Shown piece by piece: positions 45,691 through 57,547 of a stretch of DNA of 64,000 nt. Below the pieces are notes generated by a model that did not search any database, was not told the origin of the DNA, and was given only the letters and a program-made list of their open reading frames with translations. The translations under genes and the position numbers were made by a program. Each line of letters begins with the position of its first letter. The stretch's first letter is position 1. Source of the stretch: Alligator mississippiensis (lineage: Eukaryota; Chordata; Crocodylia; Alligatoridae); the NCBI RefSeq assembly GCF_030867095.1, contig NC_081824.1, forward strand, positions 117,746,162 through 117,810,161, in the 5' to 3' direction.

Positions 45691-46315
45691 GCTTTAGCAC
45701 AAAATGTCTCCATGTACATGGAGTCAGGCATATGCTGCCGGGGATACACCATGTATCTTCCAGATCAGGAACAATGAGGTCCCTAACAATCATTGAATCT
45801 TGATGGGACCTTGGGAGAGCACACTCAAAATGAAACCAATTTTCACTAATGTCTCAACAAGGGGTTGAGTTCTGAATCTGGAATATCTCCAGAGAGGAAA
45901 ACCAAGAAAGCAGGTGTTCAAAAGCTATTATCTGGAGGAAGAGCCATATAGAGAAAGAGGGTATTTTTGGACATCATATAGATTTGTGACCTGAGCTTAA
46001 AGATCAGAATGGTAAGGAATGAATATAGAAATACATACAAAGAGTGTGTGGGGAGGGGGAAGTTGTCTAGATTTGCATTTCATATAATAGATAAAATAAA
46101 TGCCATTTTTCTGGAATACTTACAGCAAGGGTCAGCAAAAATTGAGCCTATGCTCAGGAAGTATGCCAGAGGAAGGGAAAAAAAAAAGCCAGTCCTGCGG
46201 CCTATTTATACAAAAGAAAGTTTAGGAGTATGTAGGCCTGCTGTGGTAAGATCCATCAACAGTTTGGTCATTGTCCACCTTGGGGAGCTCCATCAGGGCT
46301 GTCTTACAGGCATTA
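45691..46315. other. No recognisable feature
   Basis: AT-rich sequence. The 105-codon frame at 46009-46326 has no recognisable domain and runs into a transposon end. Confidence 0.45.
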
Positions 46316-47349
46316 CGTGTTATTAGTGCTGTGCGAAGCTTTGGGTGCTGATTCAATCTGGAGGAGATTCGACCCAATTCAGTGGCTGAATCTCCAAATC
46401 CAAGTCTAATCAGGGGACCAATAAAGAGGTCTGAATTTATTCGAAGCTCTCCGAATCTTCGGAAAAGATTGGGAGAGCTGTGATGATTTGGGCAGTCCCC
46501 GCCAGTTACAGCATGGAGCTGGAGCTGGACTTGGAGCTGATAAGCAGGGCGGGGGGGGGGGGGGGGGGGCTGAAAGAAGAGGAAGGGGCCATGGAGGATA
46601 GCCCACCCCCCCCATGGCTGCCCCGCCTGTCCCAGCTCCTGGTGCTTTAAAAAAAGCCCCCACTCACCAGGTGCTGCCCGATGCGGGGGGTGATCCCTGC
46701 TGCAAGCCCACTGCCCCACACTGCATGGAGGGCTCTTTCATGAGCCCTCTGACCCCCTCACTCCCCCAGGGCCGCCCCCACCCCCATGGCTGCTCTGCCT
46801 ACCCCAGCTCTGGCCCTTTTAGAAAAAAAAAAGAAAAAAAAAAACAGTCTCACCAGCTCCTGCAGAAGCTTCAGGGGCTAGTGCAGATCCCCCAACACAG
46901 CACAGGGCAGTGGGGGGCAGCAGGGATTGCCCCCTGCTGGGCAGGAACCAGTGATTCTGGGGGTTTGGGGGGGAGTTTCCTTAAGAGCCAGAGCTGGGGC
47001 AGGTGGGGCAGCCATGGGGGGGCTGGGGGGCTCGTGCAGAGCCCCCCCATGCAACACGGGGCAGTTGGGGGCAGCGGGGATTGCCCCCCCACCTGACAGC
47101 AGCTGGTGAGTAGGGGCTTTTTTTCCCCCAAAGTGCTAGAAGTTGGGGTGGATGGGGGAGCCATTGCCAGGGCTAGGAGAGCAGGCGGGGGTGGGCCTGC
47201 ATGATTTTTCTGCAGCAGCTGAATCTCTGAATCAGATTTGGCCAAATTGATTTGGGACAGTGATTCAAATCACTGAATCGAATCACTGTCCCCCAAATTG
47301 GCTGAATCCAAAGCGACTACTAGCCACTTCACACAGGTCTATTAGTTAT
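46316..47349 (+). mobile_element. hAT MITE, 'family A' copy 2
   Basis: The element (46324-47341) starts TAGTGCTGTGCGAAG, and the complement of its end is TAGACCTGTGTGAAG. Flanks 'cgtgttat' and 'ttagttat' share only the last five bases, so the duplication has eroded. The subterminal zones carry the same 'gattcgaatcactg'/'gaatctccaaatc' words as the copy at 16997-19017, in opposite orientation. Three to four GC-rich interior units ('ggggcagccatgggggg', 'ccactgccccacactg') alternate in orientation. A G tract of about 20 lies at 46548-46569. No transposase. Confidence 0.82.
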
Positions 47350-47852
47350 GATTAGCAACAGGCAATCCCATATTCTTGATTAGGACATTATAATGCCAGT
47401 GGGATCCTATAACAGTTTTATATAACAGGAAGGTGTTTATATTTGTTTGGTGCTTTCATGGTAAAGTCACAAAAGAGAAGTACATTGTAAGAATCTGTTC
47501 ATGTAAGTGGTAGAATGCAAGCTGAGGTCAAATCTAAGCTACCAAACTAGGTGTGAGGGGAGAGAAGTGAAATAACTAAATAAATATGACAGGAAAGAAG
47601 GAAAAGGAAAATATACTGCATGATGACAGGTAAACCATCTGTAGTACCGTTGGGGGGTGGGGAAGGTGCTGCCACCCTGACACCAGCCTCTCCTCTACCC
47701 CCAACCCCACCTCACCTGCCACACCTTTGATATTATTCCATTATTATATACCTTTGATTTGTTGAGTGAGGCAGTCCCTTGGGGCCAGGAGTAATTTTAC
47801 TGATTGCCTCATCTAGGGCCTATATTCCTTTTTGAGTGCTTCCCCCTTTAAA
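47350..47852. other. No recognisable feature
   Basis: AT-rich sequence with a short C-rich patch near 47690. No repeat ends or coding similarity. Confidence 0.45.
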
Positions 47853-48275
47853 GGATGTATTTGGTAGCTGTGTTGGTCTGAGACTAAAATAAATGCAAAA
47901 CTTTAGAACTCTTGGTTCAGAGATAATACCTTTTATTAGACCACCTAAGAAATCACCAAAAAATTATCTTTTTCTGCAAGCTTGTGGGCACACATGCCCT
48001 TCCTCAGGCTCAGGAAAATTAAAAATGGTAAAAAGTTCCCATAGGTAGAAAATAAACTTCATTTTTGCACAGAGGATGCTGAAGGTGGAAGTCTGTTCCT
48101 CTGGGTCCATGCAAGTGTCTTTGTGAGTAGCCCTTTGATGTGCAGATCAGGCAGGATTCCTTCCCTGGTGATGTCAGATGGCAGAAAGGCAGGGAGGTGT
48201 AGAAATTTTTCTTGTTGTTCAGCAATGAAGCTTAAATCCAAAATCAGCTAAAATTAATCATTTTCCATGTTTCAG
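47853..48275 (+). repeat. Penelope-like terminal repeat, full-length-looking copy
   Basis: Begins 'ggatgtatttggtagctgtg' and 'ttggtctgagac', then 'agaactcttggttcagaga' and 'ataccttttattagacca', and ends near 'ttttccatgtttca'. The following copy starts at 48276, so unit length is about 424 bases. Confidence 0.75.
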
Positions 48276-48364
48276 GGATGTATTTTGTAGCTGTGTTGGT
48301 CTGAGACAAAAAGAAGTGGAAAACTCTAGAACCCTTGGGTCAGAGATGATACCTTTTATTATTT
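48276..48364 (+). repeat. Penelope-like terminal repeat, second tandem unit (interrupted)
   Basis: Starts 'gggatgtattttgtagctgt' directly after the previous unit and matches its first 90 bases up to 'gataccttttatta'. There it is broken by the GC-rich repeat at 48365-49972. Tandem terminal repeats are a known feature of Penelope-like elements. Confidence 0.75.
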
Positions 48365-49972
48365 ACTAGCCAAATGCCTGTCAAGAATGATATGGGGGGG
48401 GGGGCAGGTGGGGACAGATCACCGCCATCCACCACCCTGTGGCACCACTGCCTCTCAGGAAGCTGGGGGGGGGGGAAGGAAAGCTTTTCGCTGCCACCAC
48501 CCACTGTACCGTGCTGCCATTGCTCCACATCTGGCTGCGTGCAAGCTGCCCCCACACTCTGCATCTAGCCCCATGTGCTGGGCTGGAGGGGACGGAGCCC
48601 CCAGCATCCCTGCGAAGAGCCCTGCGCAGCCCAGTGGCTCCTCCAAAGAGGGTGCTGGGGAGCCAATCGGGGCATGTGGCCACCAATCTGTTCATGGGAC
48701 AGGGTGGCTGCAGCTGGGGCTGGGCTCTGCCTGCTTCTGGCCAGTGTGCCTTGCTCCCGCCATTGACAGCAGCACAATGTGGTGCCATGTGCCTTGCACC
48801 TGGCCTGCCCAGTGGGGACGCACATGGCACCGTGCCACTGTCAAAGGTGTGAATGAGGCATGCAGGTGGGGAGCAGGCAAAGCCCAGCCCCACATGCACC
48901 CACCCTGCCCTGTGCACAGATTGGTGGCCACGGGGCCCCCCTTGACTCCCCGACACCCTCTTTGAAGGAGCTGCGGAGCACTTCCTGGGGATGACCCAAG
49001 ACAGGTAGGGCAGGACAGGCGTGAGGGTGCCAGGGGCTTCATCCCATCTGGGCCAGCCTTCCAGCTAAGGCTGGCCCCACTCCGGGCCCCCCTGGGTGGT
49101 GCTGGGCTGGGGCTGGGACTAGGGCTGGCAGTTTTGCGTGGGCCACCGGTGCCGGACAATGACCCTAAGGAAGGGGCAACCACATGGGCACATCTGGCCC
49201 TGCTCCAGCCCCCTCTTTGCAGCTCAGTGTCCACCTAGCCCTTGTCCGCCTATCTCGTCTCCCCCCCGCCCTCTCTGCTCCCCTCCCCTCCCCTCCCCTC
49301 CCCTCCTTCCTGCTGGCTATTGTGGTGGGGGCAGATTGGGCAGCGGTGGGGGGGCGGGGGCTGCCACCATGATCCATCTCCTCACCTTCAGGCAGGGAGG
49401 CATGGGGTAGCCCTGCTGCTTGGGTGGCCGGGGCATGTTCCCCACTGCCAAACTTCCCTGGCAGCCACACAAACTTGGGCCCCCACAGCTAGGGCAGGCA
49501 GCCAATCACCACTGTCCTCTCTCACTTTTCCTCAGCTGGCCCCGCCACTCATGAATTGCAAATACCAATTTATTGATTTTCTATGTTTGGCAAAAGCCAC
49601 AGAGGGAGCTGCTGTAGGGAGGCTGGAGGAGGCGGCACTGCTGGTCCAGGGGCCCCAGCTTTTCCTCAGTGATTTCTAATTGATTTATTTCTAATTATTT
49701 ATTTGTAATGTGTGGAGATGAAGCGGGCGGGGGGGGGGGAGCCCCCACACAGAAGGCTGCAAGAGGAGGCAGTGCCAGCCCAAGTGCTCCCGTTTTAATT
49801 CAGCTGGCCCTGCTCATGCCCACTCACCTGCCCACAGCAAGTTGGTGCATACGCAGTTCATTTGGCAAAAACATTACGACAGACAGATGGACAAGACAGA
49901 CCAAGGCTTTTATCGGCGCATGCACAATTGGGAAAAGTGTTACAGACAGCCTTTTATTATATTAGAATTTTT
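48365..49972 (+). repeat. Unclassified GC-rich interspersed repeat, copy 2 (long)
   Basis: Same head and tail as 31358-31663 but with about 1.3 kb more interior. The interior has inverted similarities, such as 'gtggccaccaatctgt' near 48678 and 'acagattggtggccac' near 48916. A (CTCCC)n-type tract lies at 49278-49308. Overlapping frames of up to 192 codons on both strands are repeat by-products. Insertion is at 'ccttttatta' of the pLTR. Confidence 0.5.
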
Positions 49973-49984
49973 GTGATTTCTTAG

Positions 49985-50290
49985 TTTAGGGTTTTTCAAA
50001 CTTTTTTAAGGAGTGTAACCCTTTTGGTGGTGGTGGCCAGATGTGGAGTGGGGTGTGGGGGAGGGCTTGCATGCAGTGGTGGCACGGGCTGGTGGATGGC
50101 AGTGGTGGCCACAATGTGCAAGCTCCTCCTCCACCCTGCATCTAGCTGGCTGGGCAGCACTTGTGCAGCCCACAGAGGGGAGTCGCTGCCCTCACCCCCC
50201 AGCCCAGCTCCTGGGAGGCAGTGGTGCGGGGTGGTGGGTGGCATGTGTGGCAGAATACCATTTCTGTCTCTCCCCAAAATCTGCTATCTG
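49985..50290. repeat. GC-rich repeat with a hAT-like left end
   Basis: Starts 'agggtttttcaaacttttt', close to the CAGGGGTTCTCAAACTTTT terminus of a common vertebrate hAT type. No right end is visible. The interior resembles part of the repeat at 48390-48520. Confidence 0.35.
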
Positions 50291-51260
50291 ACAATTTGGT
50301 TACCAGGGCCACTGTAAAGGGCAGGCATCTCTGCCCCATTGGCTTCAGGTAACCCTGAATTGTAACCTGAGCTGGATACATTCCAGAGGGAGGGGGAAAC
50401 CTGCTCCCTCTGCCTACATGACTGGCATCACATACCTGGGTGGGGGCTTAAGCCCTCTATTGTTCTAAGCAATGCCAACATGACTGGGAGAGGGCTAAAG
50501 ACCCTTCCCGTCTACCTGGCAACCAGTGATACATTTCATATTGGTTGGCTGGCAGCCAGCAGTTGCTGGCCTTCATTGGATCAGGTAAATGAGGTCATAA
50601 GGGCTATATAAGTGAAGGACTGCCCAGGAGGAGGGGCAGTAGACATGGTGAAAACTCAACAAGAAGCTAGACCATCTGAAACTCTCTCTCTTGAAACTCA
50701 TGGTCAAGGAACTGTTTGCCTCCAGAGGAAATCTCCACCTGCCTCAGGATGATACTTGTGAGTAAACTACTTGAGACCTAACTAGATATATAGCTTGCAG
50801 GAACACAGATGCATGATCAAAGGCTACCATGCCACTGTTTGCTCTAAGGTGTTTGTCTGATATTGCTCTACCCTGTACCCTATTCCAAACCTAGTCCTTG
50901 TAAGCAATACAATTCTCCTTTGTACCTAGTGTGGGAGACTTATTGGGAGAGGGTCTAAATTATGCCTTGGGGTCCCCTTGGTTCAGCTGACTGAGACCAC
51001 TATTTGTGCTTCAGACTGAGGGAAGCACCCCAGGTTCCTGTAGTGGGTCAAGTACCCTCAAGGACTACTAGGCCTGTGTTTCCCAGAGGGCGCAGGTCCA
51101 TGATCATTCCAGACTTTGGGTGTGGCAGGGTTACCCCCAGGCTAGCGGGTGTGCTCCAGGAAGGGGGTCGGCTGGACATGAGGTGCCCCCAGGGAGGCAC
51201 TCAGAGCCTGGAAGGTGGTTGGGCGCAGTGAGGTAGGTGGCTCAGCACAGGAGCACCCCC
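50291..51260 (+). mobile_element. LTR-like segment with TATA box
   Basis: A TATA box 'gggctatataagtgaagg' lies at about 50603-50620. A downstream region with 'agtgtgggagacttattggg' near 50930 resembles the R-U5 part of retroelement LTRs. No paired LTR, primer-binding site or coding region was recognised, so a solo LTR is the simplest reading. Confidence 0.35.
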
Positions 51261-51350
51261 TACTGGCCTGCTACAGTGTGCTCCGTCCTTGTCTGCCCAC
51301 CTGTGTGTACCCCCTAGCACCTTTCCAAGTACCTGCTGAGGTTGACAACT

Positions 51351-51420
51351 CCTGTCTTAGTTGTTCTAATACAAGGTATCATTTTTGAACCAAGAGTTCT
51401 AGAGTTTTGTACTTCTTTTC
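51351..51420 (-). repeat. Penelope-like terminal repeat fragment
   Basis: The complement reads 'agaactcttggttcaaaaat' and 'gataccttgtattagaacaa', matching the start of the pLTR family. Confidence 0.55.
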
Positions 51421-51429
51421 CCCCTTTAA

Positions 51430-52187
51430 GGGAGCACTCCCATAGACTTCTGAGAACTTGTCAGAACATCAGCTATCTTAGCAATGGCCCCCTTTTTCTC
51501 TGGCCACACTCTCAGCTTTGGTCTACTGTTTAAGACCTCATCTCCCGGTTATAAGCCCTACTTTGGCAGCAGCCGCTCCTGGGGTTTCAATCTTAGCACC
51601 AGCCTCTGCCCCTATAGTTTGGGGTTAACTCCTGAAACAAATGGCAGGAGAGCGCCACAGAGGCATTCCTATTCATGGCTTCCTCTACCCCCATAAGCAC
51701 AACTGGGCCTCTAGTACAAACAACAGAAACACAAGCCAACTGCTTTATAACACAAGTAGTCTCCCTCTTTTGGGTAGATGTTGCCTGTAGGCTCTACCTC
51801 CATAGGAGCTTCCTTCCCCAGCTCCCCTGTGTATTTTGGGTACCTTTCTGTCTACCTCCAGCAGCCACTTGGTCCCAAAAGCTCTTCTCCCTGCTGCTGA
51901 TAGGAACTTCCCCTGCATACTCAGAGACTGGGCTTATATCTCCAAACCCAGTTGCCTTCCAGTCCTGTGACCAGGTCCTTTGCACCCAGTGACCAGGTGC
52001 AGCTTATTGCTTGCCTGTACATCTACAGGCACCCTTTCTGTTCTATTGTTCATTAGCTGCCTGGCCTTATTAGTCCACCTGGACTGTTGCTCCTTATTGC
52101 CAGGGTACTGCCAGGCCTGAGTTCATCGCTATTTTGGGCCTTTCTAGTAACAGGAGCAGGGGTGCCCTGTTACCTAATCCGTGAACA
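51430..52187. repeat. C/T-rich segment, possible LTR-element remnant
   Basis: Composition and a few shared phrases link it to 28341-29640. No boundaries or coding similarity. Confidence 0.3.
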
Positions 52188-52195
52188 TTTTAGAG

Positions 52196-53954
52196 CAGGG
52201 TTGGGAAATTATTTTGGCTGGATGCTGCTTAATGAGTTTTGTTGAGCTGTTGTGGGCTGCAAGGGTAGCCCTGCCCCTTGACAGGTGCCCTGCCTTCTGG
52301 TAACCAACTTGGGACTAGAAGTCCCACCCCTAATTGCTGACCTTTTCTACTGGAAGTCCCTCCCCTTGTCCCCCTAGAAGTACTCCTTTTGGGAGGCGGG
52401 GAGTCATATTGGAACCAAAAAAAAAAGGCCAACAAATTGCATACTAAAAAATCAAACATCCACTCTAACATATTTAAATTTTATTAAAAAATATATTTTT
52501 CTCATGATTTGTGTGTGTGTGCATAGCGTATATAGAGGCAATTGCATAAAATAGCTCAACATGAAGTCTTACTCTTGTATATTGTGAGGAAAACAGTGGT
52601 AGGGGTAGAGTGGGTGGGTATGGGGTTTTTTGCGGGCTATAGCGGGGTGTGTGTAAGTGGGGTTTGGGGGAGGGTGCAGGTGTGTGTGGGGGTTGTGACT
52701 AGGTTTAAATGGGTGGGTATGGGGTTTGTGGGAGGCTGTATGTGTGTGTATGTGTATGTATGTGGGGTATGGGGGAGGGTGTGGGTGTATGTGTGGGGTT
52801 TGTGGGGGATGTTTGTGGGGATAAGTGAGTATGGAGTGTGTGTGGGATGTGTGGGGACTGTGGCTGGAGGTGTGGGGTGTGCATGGGAGGGACGAGTGGG
52901 GGTGTATGGTGGGGTACGCATGGGGGTGTGTGGGTGGAATATGTATGTGGGGCCCCACTACAAACATGCCCCCCTCACCCCCCCCACCCATTACACACAG
53001 CCTCTGCTGCCAATGGCAGCAGAAAGCTATGGGCCTCTGGGGTGCTCATGGCCCATGGCAAGCGGAGCCCCTGGCAGCATGCAGTCCCAGTAAGCCCCAG
53101 GACTGCACATGCCTGGGCCACTGACTCCATCATATGGGGCTCATATGCAGTTCCCGGATTTTCCACCCAAGCCCTATGCCACTGGGTGGAGCCCTGCGCA
53201 ATGAAGTCAGCGGTGCAGGTGATGGGACTTGGCCGGGGGACAGGGAGAGTGGCAGATCCAGCCCAGCTCCATTGCATGGAGCTCCACACTGTTCTCCAGG
53301 ACCTGCATGTGGCAGTAAGCAGGCTGGGTCAACGGCCCCATCACGTGAGGCTGCCCCAAAGGCATGAGGCTCAGGCAGAGAACCCAGGAACTGTATGTGA
53401 GCCCCAGGGAGCCTTGCGTGATGGAGTGAGGTGGACCCCACTGGCCCGTACTCCAGGCTCCTGCTGCCCCGCCCTGGACCTCTGCTGGCCCTGGTCCCAG
53501 GACACTGATGCAGGCCCCATGCTCCCACCCAGCTGTTGCTTTGCTGCCACCCACCCATTTGCCACCACTTTCCCCTCCTGCCCACCTGCCACTGCAACTT
53601 CTCCGCATACCCACCCACCACCCACTGCTGCTCCCATGTCCCCTGCCCACCATCACTGTTGTTGTTTCCACCTCCGCCCCCAACCTGCCTACCACTGCCC
53701 TTCCACTGCCTGGTACCACTGCTTCCCTACCTGCAGGGCTGGGCTCAGGGCCGTCCCATTGGTGAGGGTGGGAGCACAGCACACACTGCTCCTGCAGGAG
53801 TGAGCTGGGCTTGGTCCCATGCAAGCACAGCAGGAGCAGCCCGGGGCCAGGTTAAATATAGTGAATTGCTAGGCACCCACCCGCAAGCTGGGTGAAATTG
53901 CTTGGCGGGCCTGGATCCAGCCTAGGGATTATATTTTGGACACTCTAAAACAGG
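52196..53954 (-). mobile_element. Non-autonomous hAT element (CAGGGGTGGGCAA family), copy 4, minus strand
   Basis: It opens 'cagggttgggaaattatttt', the complement of the family's right end, and continues with the complements of 'ctgtcaaggggcagggctac' and of the 'caaggggagggac' region. The other end is worn: 'gattatattttggacac' near 53930-53944 could be the complement of the left terminus. A direct target duplication is not evident. The interior is a G/T-rich minisatellite (52600-52960) followed by GC-rich sequence. Frames of up to 321 codons are by-products. Confidence 0.65.
52600..52960 (+). repeat. G/T-rich minisatellite with many G runs
   Basis: Loose repeats of 'gtgtgtgggg', 'gtatggggtttgtggg' and 'gggtgtgggtgtatg' run for about 360 bases inside hAT copy 4. 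The corresponding stretch of copy 3 is a C/A-rich minisatellite in the opposite orientation. Confidence 0.85.
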
Positions 53955-54009
53955 AGCAGGCATTTCAAAAAGTAATTGGCCATTCCAGTATGCTTCTGAA
54001 TCTGATCAA

Positions 54010-54132
54010 AATTATCTCACCTTGCTGGGGTCATCTGACCTCAGCAGCCTTTTCTGCCCAGATGTAGGGGGCCGGACCTGATGATCTTGTAAGGTTCCTT
54101 CCAGCCCTTAACATCTATGAATCTATGGATCT
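54010..54132 (+). mobile_element. CR1 LINE 3' tail, plus strand
   Basis: The stretch 'gggccggacctgatgatctt', then 'ccttccagcccttaacatc' and 'tatgaatctatgg', is the sense version of the CR1 3' UTR and its octamer tail. No ORF2 sequence remains. Confidence 0.85.
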
Positions 54133-54295
54133 CAAAATTTTTGGCTCTAAAAATTTGACTTCAATCTCTTAAGAAACAAGTTTTCTGGTAATATTTTTTT
54201 TCCTGTTTCTTGTCGAGACAGATACCACTAGGATGTTTTTTACTGTCTAGATAAGTGGGCCACTGGCCTGATATGGTATGTTGGTTCCTATGTTT

Positions 54296-54720
54296 TTATG
54301 GACGCTGACAGACGTGCTGATCCCTGATCTAACTCATGGTACTTTGCATAAATTGCCATGGGTTAGAGTGATCCACTCCCCAATTCAACAGCCCCAACAG
54401 ATAACCTGTTGGGTCAAGTGAGGAGATTGAGCCTGCCTGCCTTTCCTCTAATTAGGGCTGGACTGCACCCCACTCCCAGTTTCAGTGCTGTCTGCAGGAA
54501 GGGAGGGAGGAGTGGGGGTGGAGCTGTGTGTTGGGATTTGCCCAGCCTGAACTGAAAGGGGGTTGGCAGAGAGGGGTTGAATCCATGCCCCCACCCTCCA
54601 GCTCAGGCTGGGCAAACCCCAGTATGTAGCTGCCCCTCCCCCTGCTTCCTCTCCCCTCCCTTCCTGCAGACAGGACCAGGGGCAGGGCTGGGCTGCATTA
54701 GTTCAGCCCCAATAGTGCTG
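54296..54720. repeat. Palindrome-centred interspersed repeat, copy B
   Basis: Core 54328-54367 'ctaactcatggtactttgc'... mirrors the 360-401 palindrome. The region that follows is GC-rich with inverted 'gcctgaactg'/'cagctcaggctgggc' words near 54545-54610. Ends are approximate. Confidence 0.45.
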
Positions 54721-55040
54721 AGATAGATTCTAGGGAACAGAGGTTCCTTAAGATGCTCCACTTTGGGGCATCTTTATTTGATTACTTATTAGATGAGGGT
54801 TAATCTGTCAGGCAACTGGCCAAGTTTAAAGGGCACTGCAGCTGTGTACATGTCACAGTATGGTTATAGAAAGCTTTCAGGGGGCTGATTGTGCAACAGA
54901 TATAACTTCTCTCTGTGCCCTATGTTCCCATTCTAAAACCTTGATTTATAGTGAGGCAGTTTAGATTTACAAAAAGTTGCTTTAATCTTGCTGTATGGCT
55001 TGCTTAGGTTTTGATGTCCAGCTTATTGAGATCCTGGTGT
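54721..55040. other. No recognisable feature
   Basis: AT-moderate sequence with no coding or repeat similarity. Confidence 0.4.
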
Positions 55041-55044
55041 CTGT

Positions 55045-55850
55045 CTTAGGGGTTTGCATATTGATCTCCCTTCTTGAAAGTTAGGAGCTCAAGGCTGGGT
55101 GTGGGCACAAAACCCCAGTGGTCATGTATGTAAGAGAATTTCCCCACATGGCAATCTACCATAGACCCCAGGACCAATCGGAGTCACGGGAAGGCTCCGG
55201 GGCTGAAAGTTGCACACCGAGGTCCAGATTTTAGGCCTGTGCTTGAATTGGAGCACTGGGAATGTCTCTGTGGAAGGGGACCTTGGAGCAGCCTAAATGG
55301 GGTTTTGGGGTTTTTTTTTTAATTTTGGGGCAGCTGAGACCATTGAGGCTCGAGCAGCGAAGAAGCCAGCAGCCTCGAAGGCTTGCGTTGTATCTCTGGG
55401 GCTGAACATGATGGTGGCAGGGAAAAGAGGGGTGTTCGTAGCTGCCTCTGGCCTCTTCTTGTGGAGCTTGGGGCCATCTGTCAAGGGTTTGAAATTTTTT
55501 TTTTATTATTTATTCCTTAAGTGTGAGTTGCTGTTTTGCCAATGTACGTCTGTGGGTGTGCTTTGGTAGGGGGAGGGCACCCAGGGCTAGTCTGGTTTAG
55601 GGTTTTCCTTGTTGAGCTATGGACCTAACAGCTGGGAGTTCAACGCTGGGTGAGGGTACAAAGCTCCCAATGTCTGTGCACGTGTCAATTTTTTTTCCCC
55701 CACCCCACAAAACATGGCAAGCTGCTGTGGACCCCAGGACCAATCAGAGTCCTGGCAAGGCTCTGGGGCTGAAAGTTGCAGGCCTCAGCGTGGCATGCCG
55801 AAACTCTTTTGAGTTTCAGCATGCCATGCCAAAGCCCAGATTTTAACTTA
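55045..55850 (+). repeat. Pair of direct repeats about 545 bases apart
   Basis: Unit 1 (about 55045-55235) and unit 2 (about 55597-55850) share 'accccaggaccaatc', 'gagtc', 'aaggctc', 'ggggctgaaagttgca' and 'ccagatttta' in order. Unit 2 also holds a 43-base palindrome at 55788-55830 centred on 'aaactcttttgagttt'. This may be a short LTR-type element or a local duplication. Confidence 0.5.
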
Positions 55851-57540
55851 TGAAAAACTTTAATAAAAATCTTGCTGAACTATTGCAATAATTTTAATTT
55901 TCTATTAGCAACAAGCAAACTTCAGTAGGTTCTGAGGGTCCAAGCAGCTTGTTTAATCATCCCAAATTAGGCTTGAGATCTTCTGAGAACAGGCACGCCC
56001 ATGAGACTTCTGGTATTTCCTGTTTCTTGTCAGGTCAGAAATACAGTACCAAAGGAAGAATCTTTCTCTTAGTACTGTATCATGATATTTTTGTTTCTTC
56101 CTTGAAATAGGAAGTGACATAGTGCATAAAAGTGAAAGAAAACAAACAAACAAAGTAAATGGAACCTTTTCAAACCTCAGAAAAGGTTCATATTCAGTTT
56201 GAGTTGTGGGAGAAGGCTTGGGTCAAATGATCCTTGATTTTTTTTTAAACCAGTTCACCCCTCCCTAGTCTTGTGGTATTTGTTTTTGCTCACAATTAAA
56301 GACTAACATGCCATTTTTTTAAATCAAGCCCATTCTTTTTATAAAGTTTTCCATTATAAAACTTCGCCATAAGTCTTTTATATTGACTCTCGACAAAAGA
56401 ATCATAATCCAATGTCTTCTTATATGACTAAAAATACTTGGGTCCTTAGATGGTGTCACTACAAAAATTAGATGTGCTCTAGGTTAATTTGTGGCCTGTA
56501 ACTTTCTCTTGCAAACTAGTTATGATAGATTTTATTTAAAAAAATGTAACTGGATATAAGCAGGGTACATGTTGACAATTTAACACAATAAATATTAAAA
56601 GGTGAAAGGGACACCCACAAACAGATTTACAAGATAAAAGGACTCCAAACCTCTGCCCACAACAGAATGTTATTTGTAAGCATAGAGAAATATAACAATT
56701 CTGTACGGTGGGTGCCCATATATCTAGTGTACACACTTATAAAAGTTATATTTTAAGCAACTATAAAAATGCCCTCAAATACAGGTGGTCCCAGTGTGTG
56801 TATGTGTGTGTGTGTGAGAGAGAGATTTCTGAGGAACACCGTTTCTATGCTATTTATATCATAAGTATATTCCAGCTGCATCAAGCTTAGTTTGTTATTT
56901 CCACCTTGCTGATCACATGGTGTTTCTGTGGTGAATACGTACGTAAATGAGGTTTTTCTTGTGGGTTTCCTGTAGATACTGGGGATTTGAAGATAATGCG
57001 AAGGTAGCAAGACAGTTTACCATTCCAGATGTCAAGGGAACTAGAGGTCCTCTGACACAGGCAGTTTAAAATCTCCCTTTTCCTTCCTCTTTCTGTAGAT
57101 CAGAAAGAAATCTAGTATGCGCCTTTAGAACCAAGTACCAAAGTCTGTGTGTGTGTGTGTGTGTGTGTGTGTACGTGCATGTGGTGTGTGTTGCTAGAAA
57201 AACCTTTTTCCTGTAAATGAATAAATAAACATTCAGAAAATCATCAAACTGCTAATTTGAGTAATTTTACAAAAGCCCACTCTAGCCCCTCTCCTAAATA
57301 AAGCCTAAATTGAATTTTAATGTCTTTTCTCAGACTTATGATAAGCTTACAGCTGCTTATGGACAGGACTTAACATCTGCATGGGACAGATATTTTCTAA
57401 TCAGAATTAAACTTGTCAGATTTGGGGGAAATATTCTATAATTAACAAGCCTGTTTCTGCTTCTGTTTAAGTCAATAATAAAACTTGTTCCAGCTTAAGA
57501 AGGTGAATGCAACAAAGGAAGTAAATCTAGGAGAGAACCT
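55851..57540. other. AT-rich sequence with two GT microsatellites
   Basis: No coding similarity. A short GT/GA tract lies at 56796-56826 and a (GT)n tract at 57145-57171. Confidence 0.5.
57145..57171. repeat. (GT)n microsatellite
   Basis: About 13 uninterrupted GT units, followed by an impure extension to about 57190. Confidence 0.95.
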
Positions 57541-57547
57541 TAGGGCA

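Noticed and set aside
48381..48965. Pair of 190-codon frames on opposite strands
   Set aside because: Overlapping antisense frames in a GC-rich repeat with internal inverted similarities, without any recognisable domain.
52838..53803. 321-codon open frame on the plus strand
   Set aside because: It starts in the G/T-rich minisatellite and runs through GC-rich transposon interior; composition explains the lack of stops.
52188..53954. Target duplication for hAT copy 4
   Set aside because: The flank 'ttttagag' on the left matches the right side only as its complement ('ctctaaaa'), which is not a direct duplication and may be coincidence.
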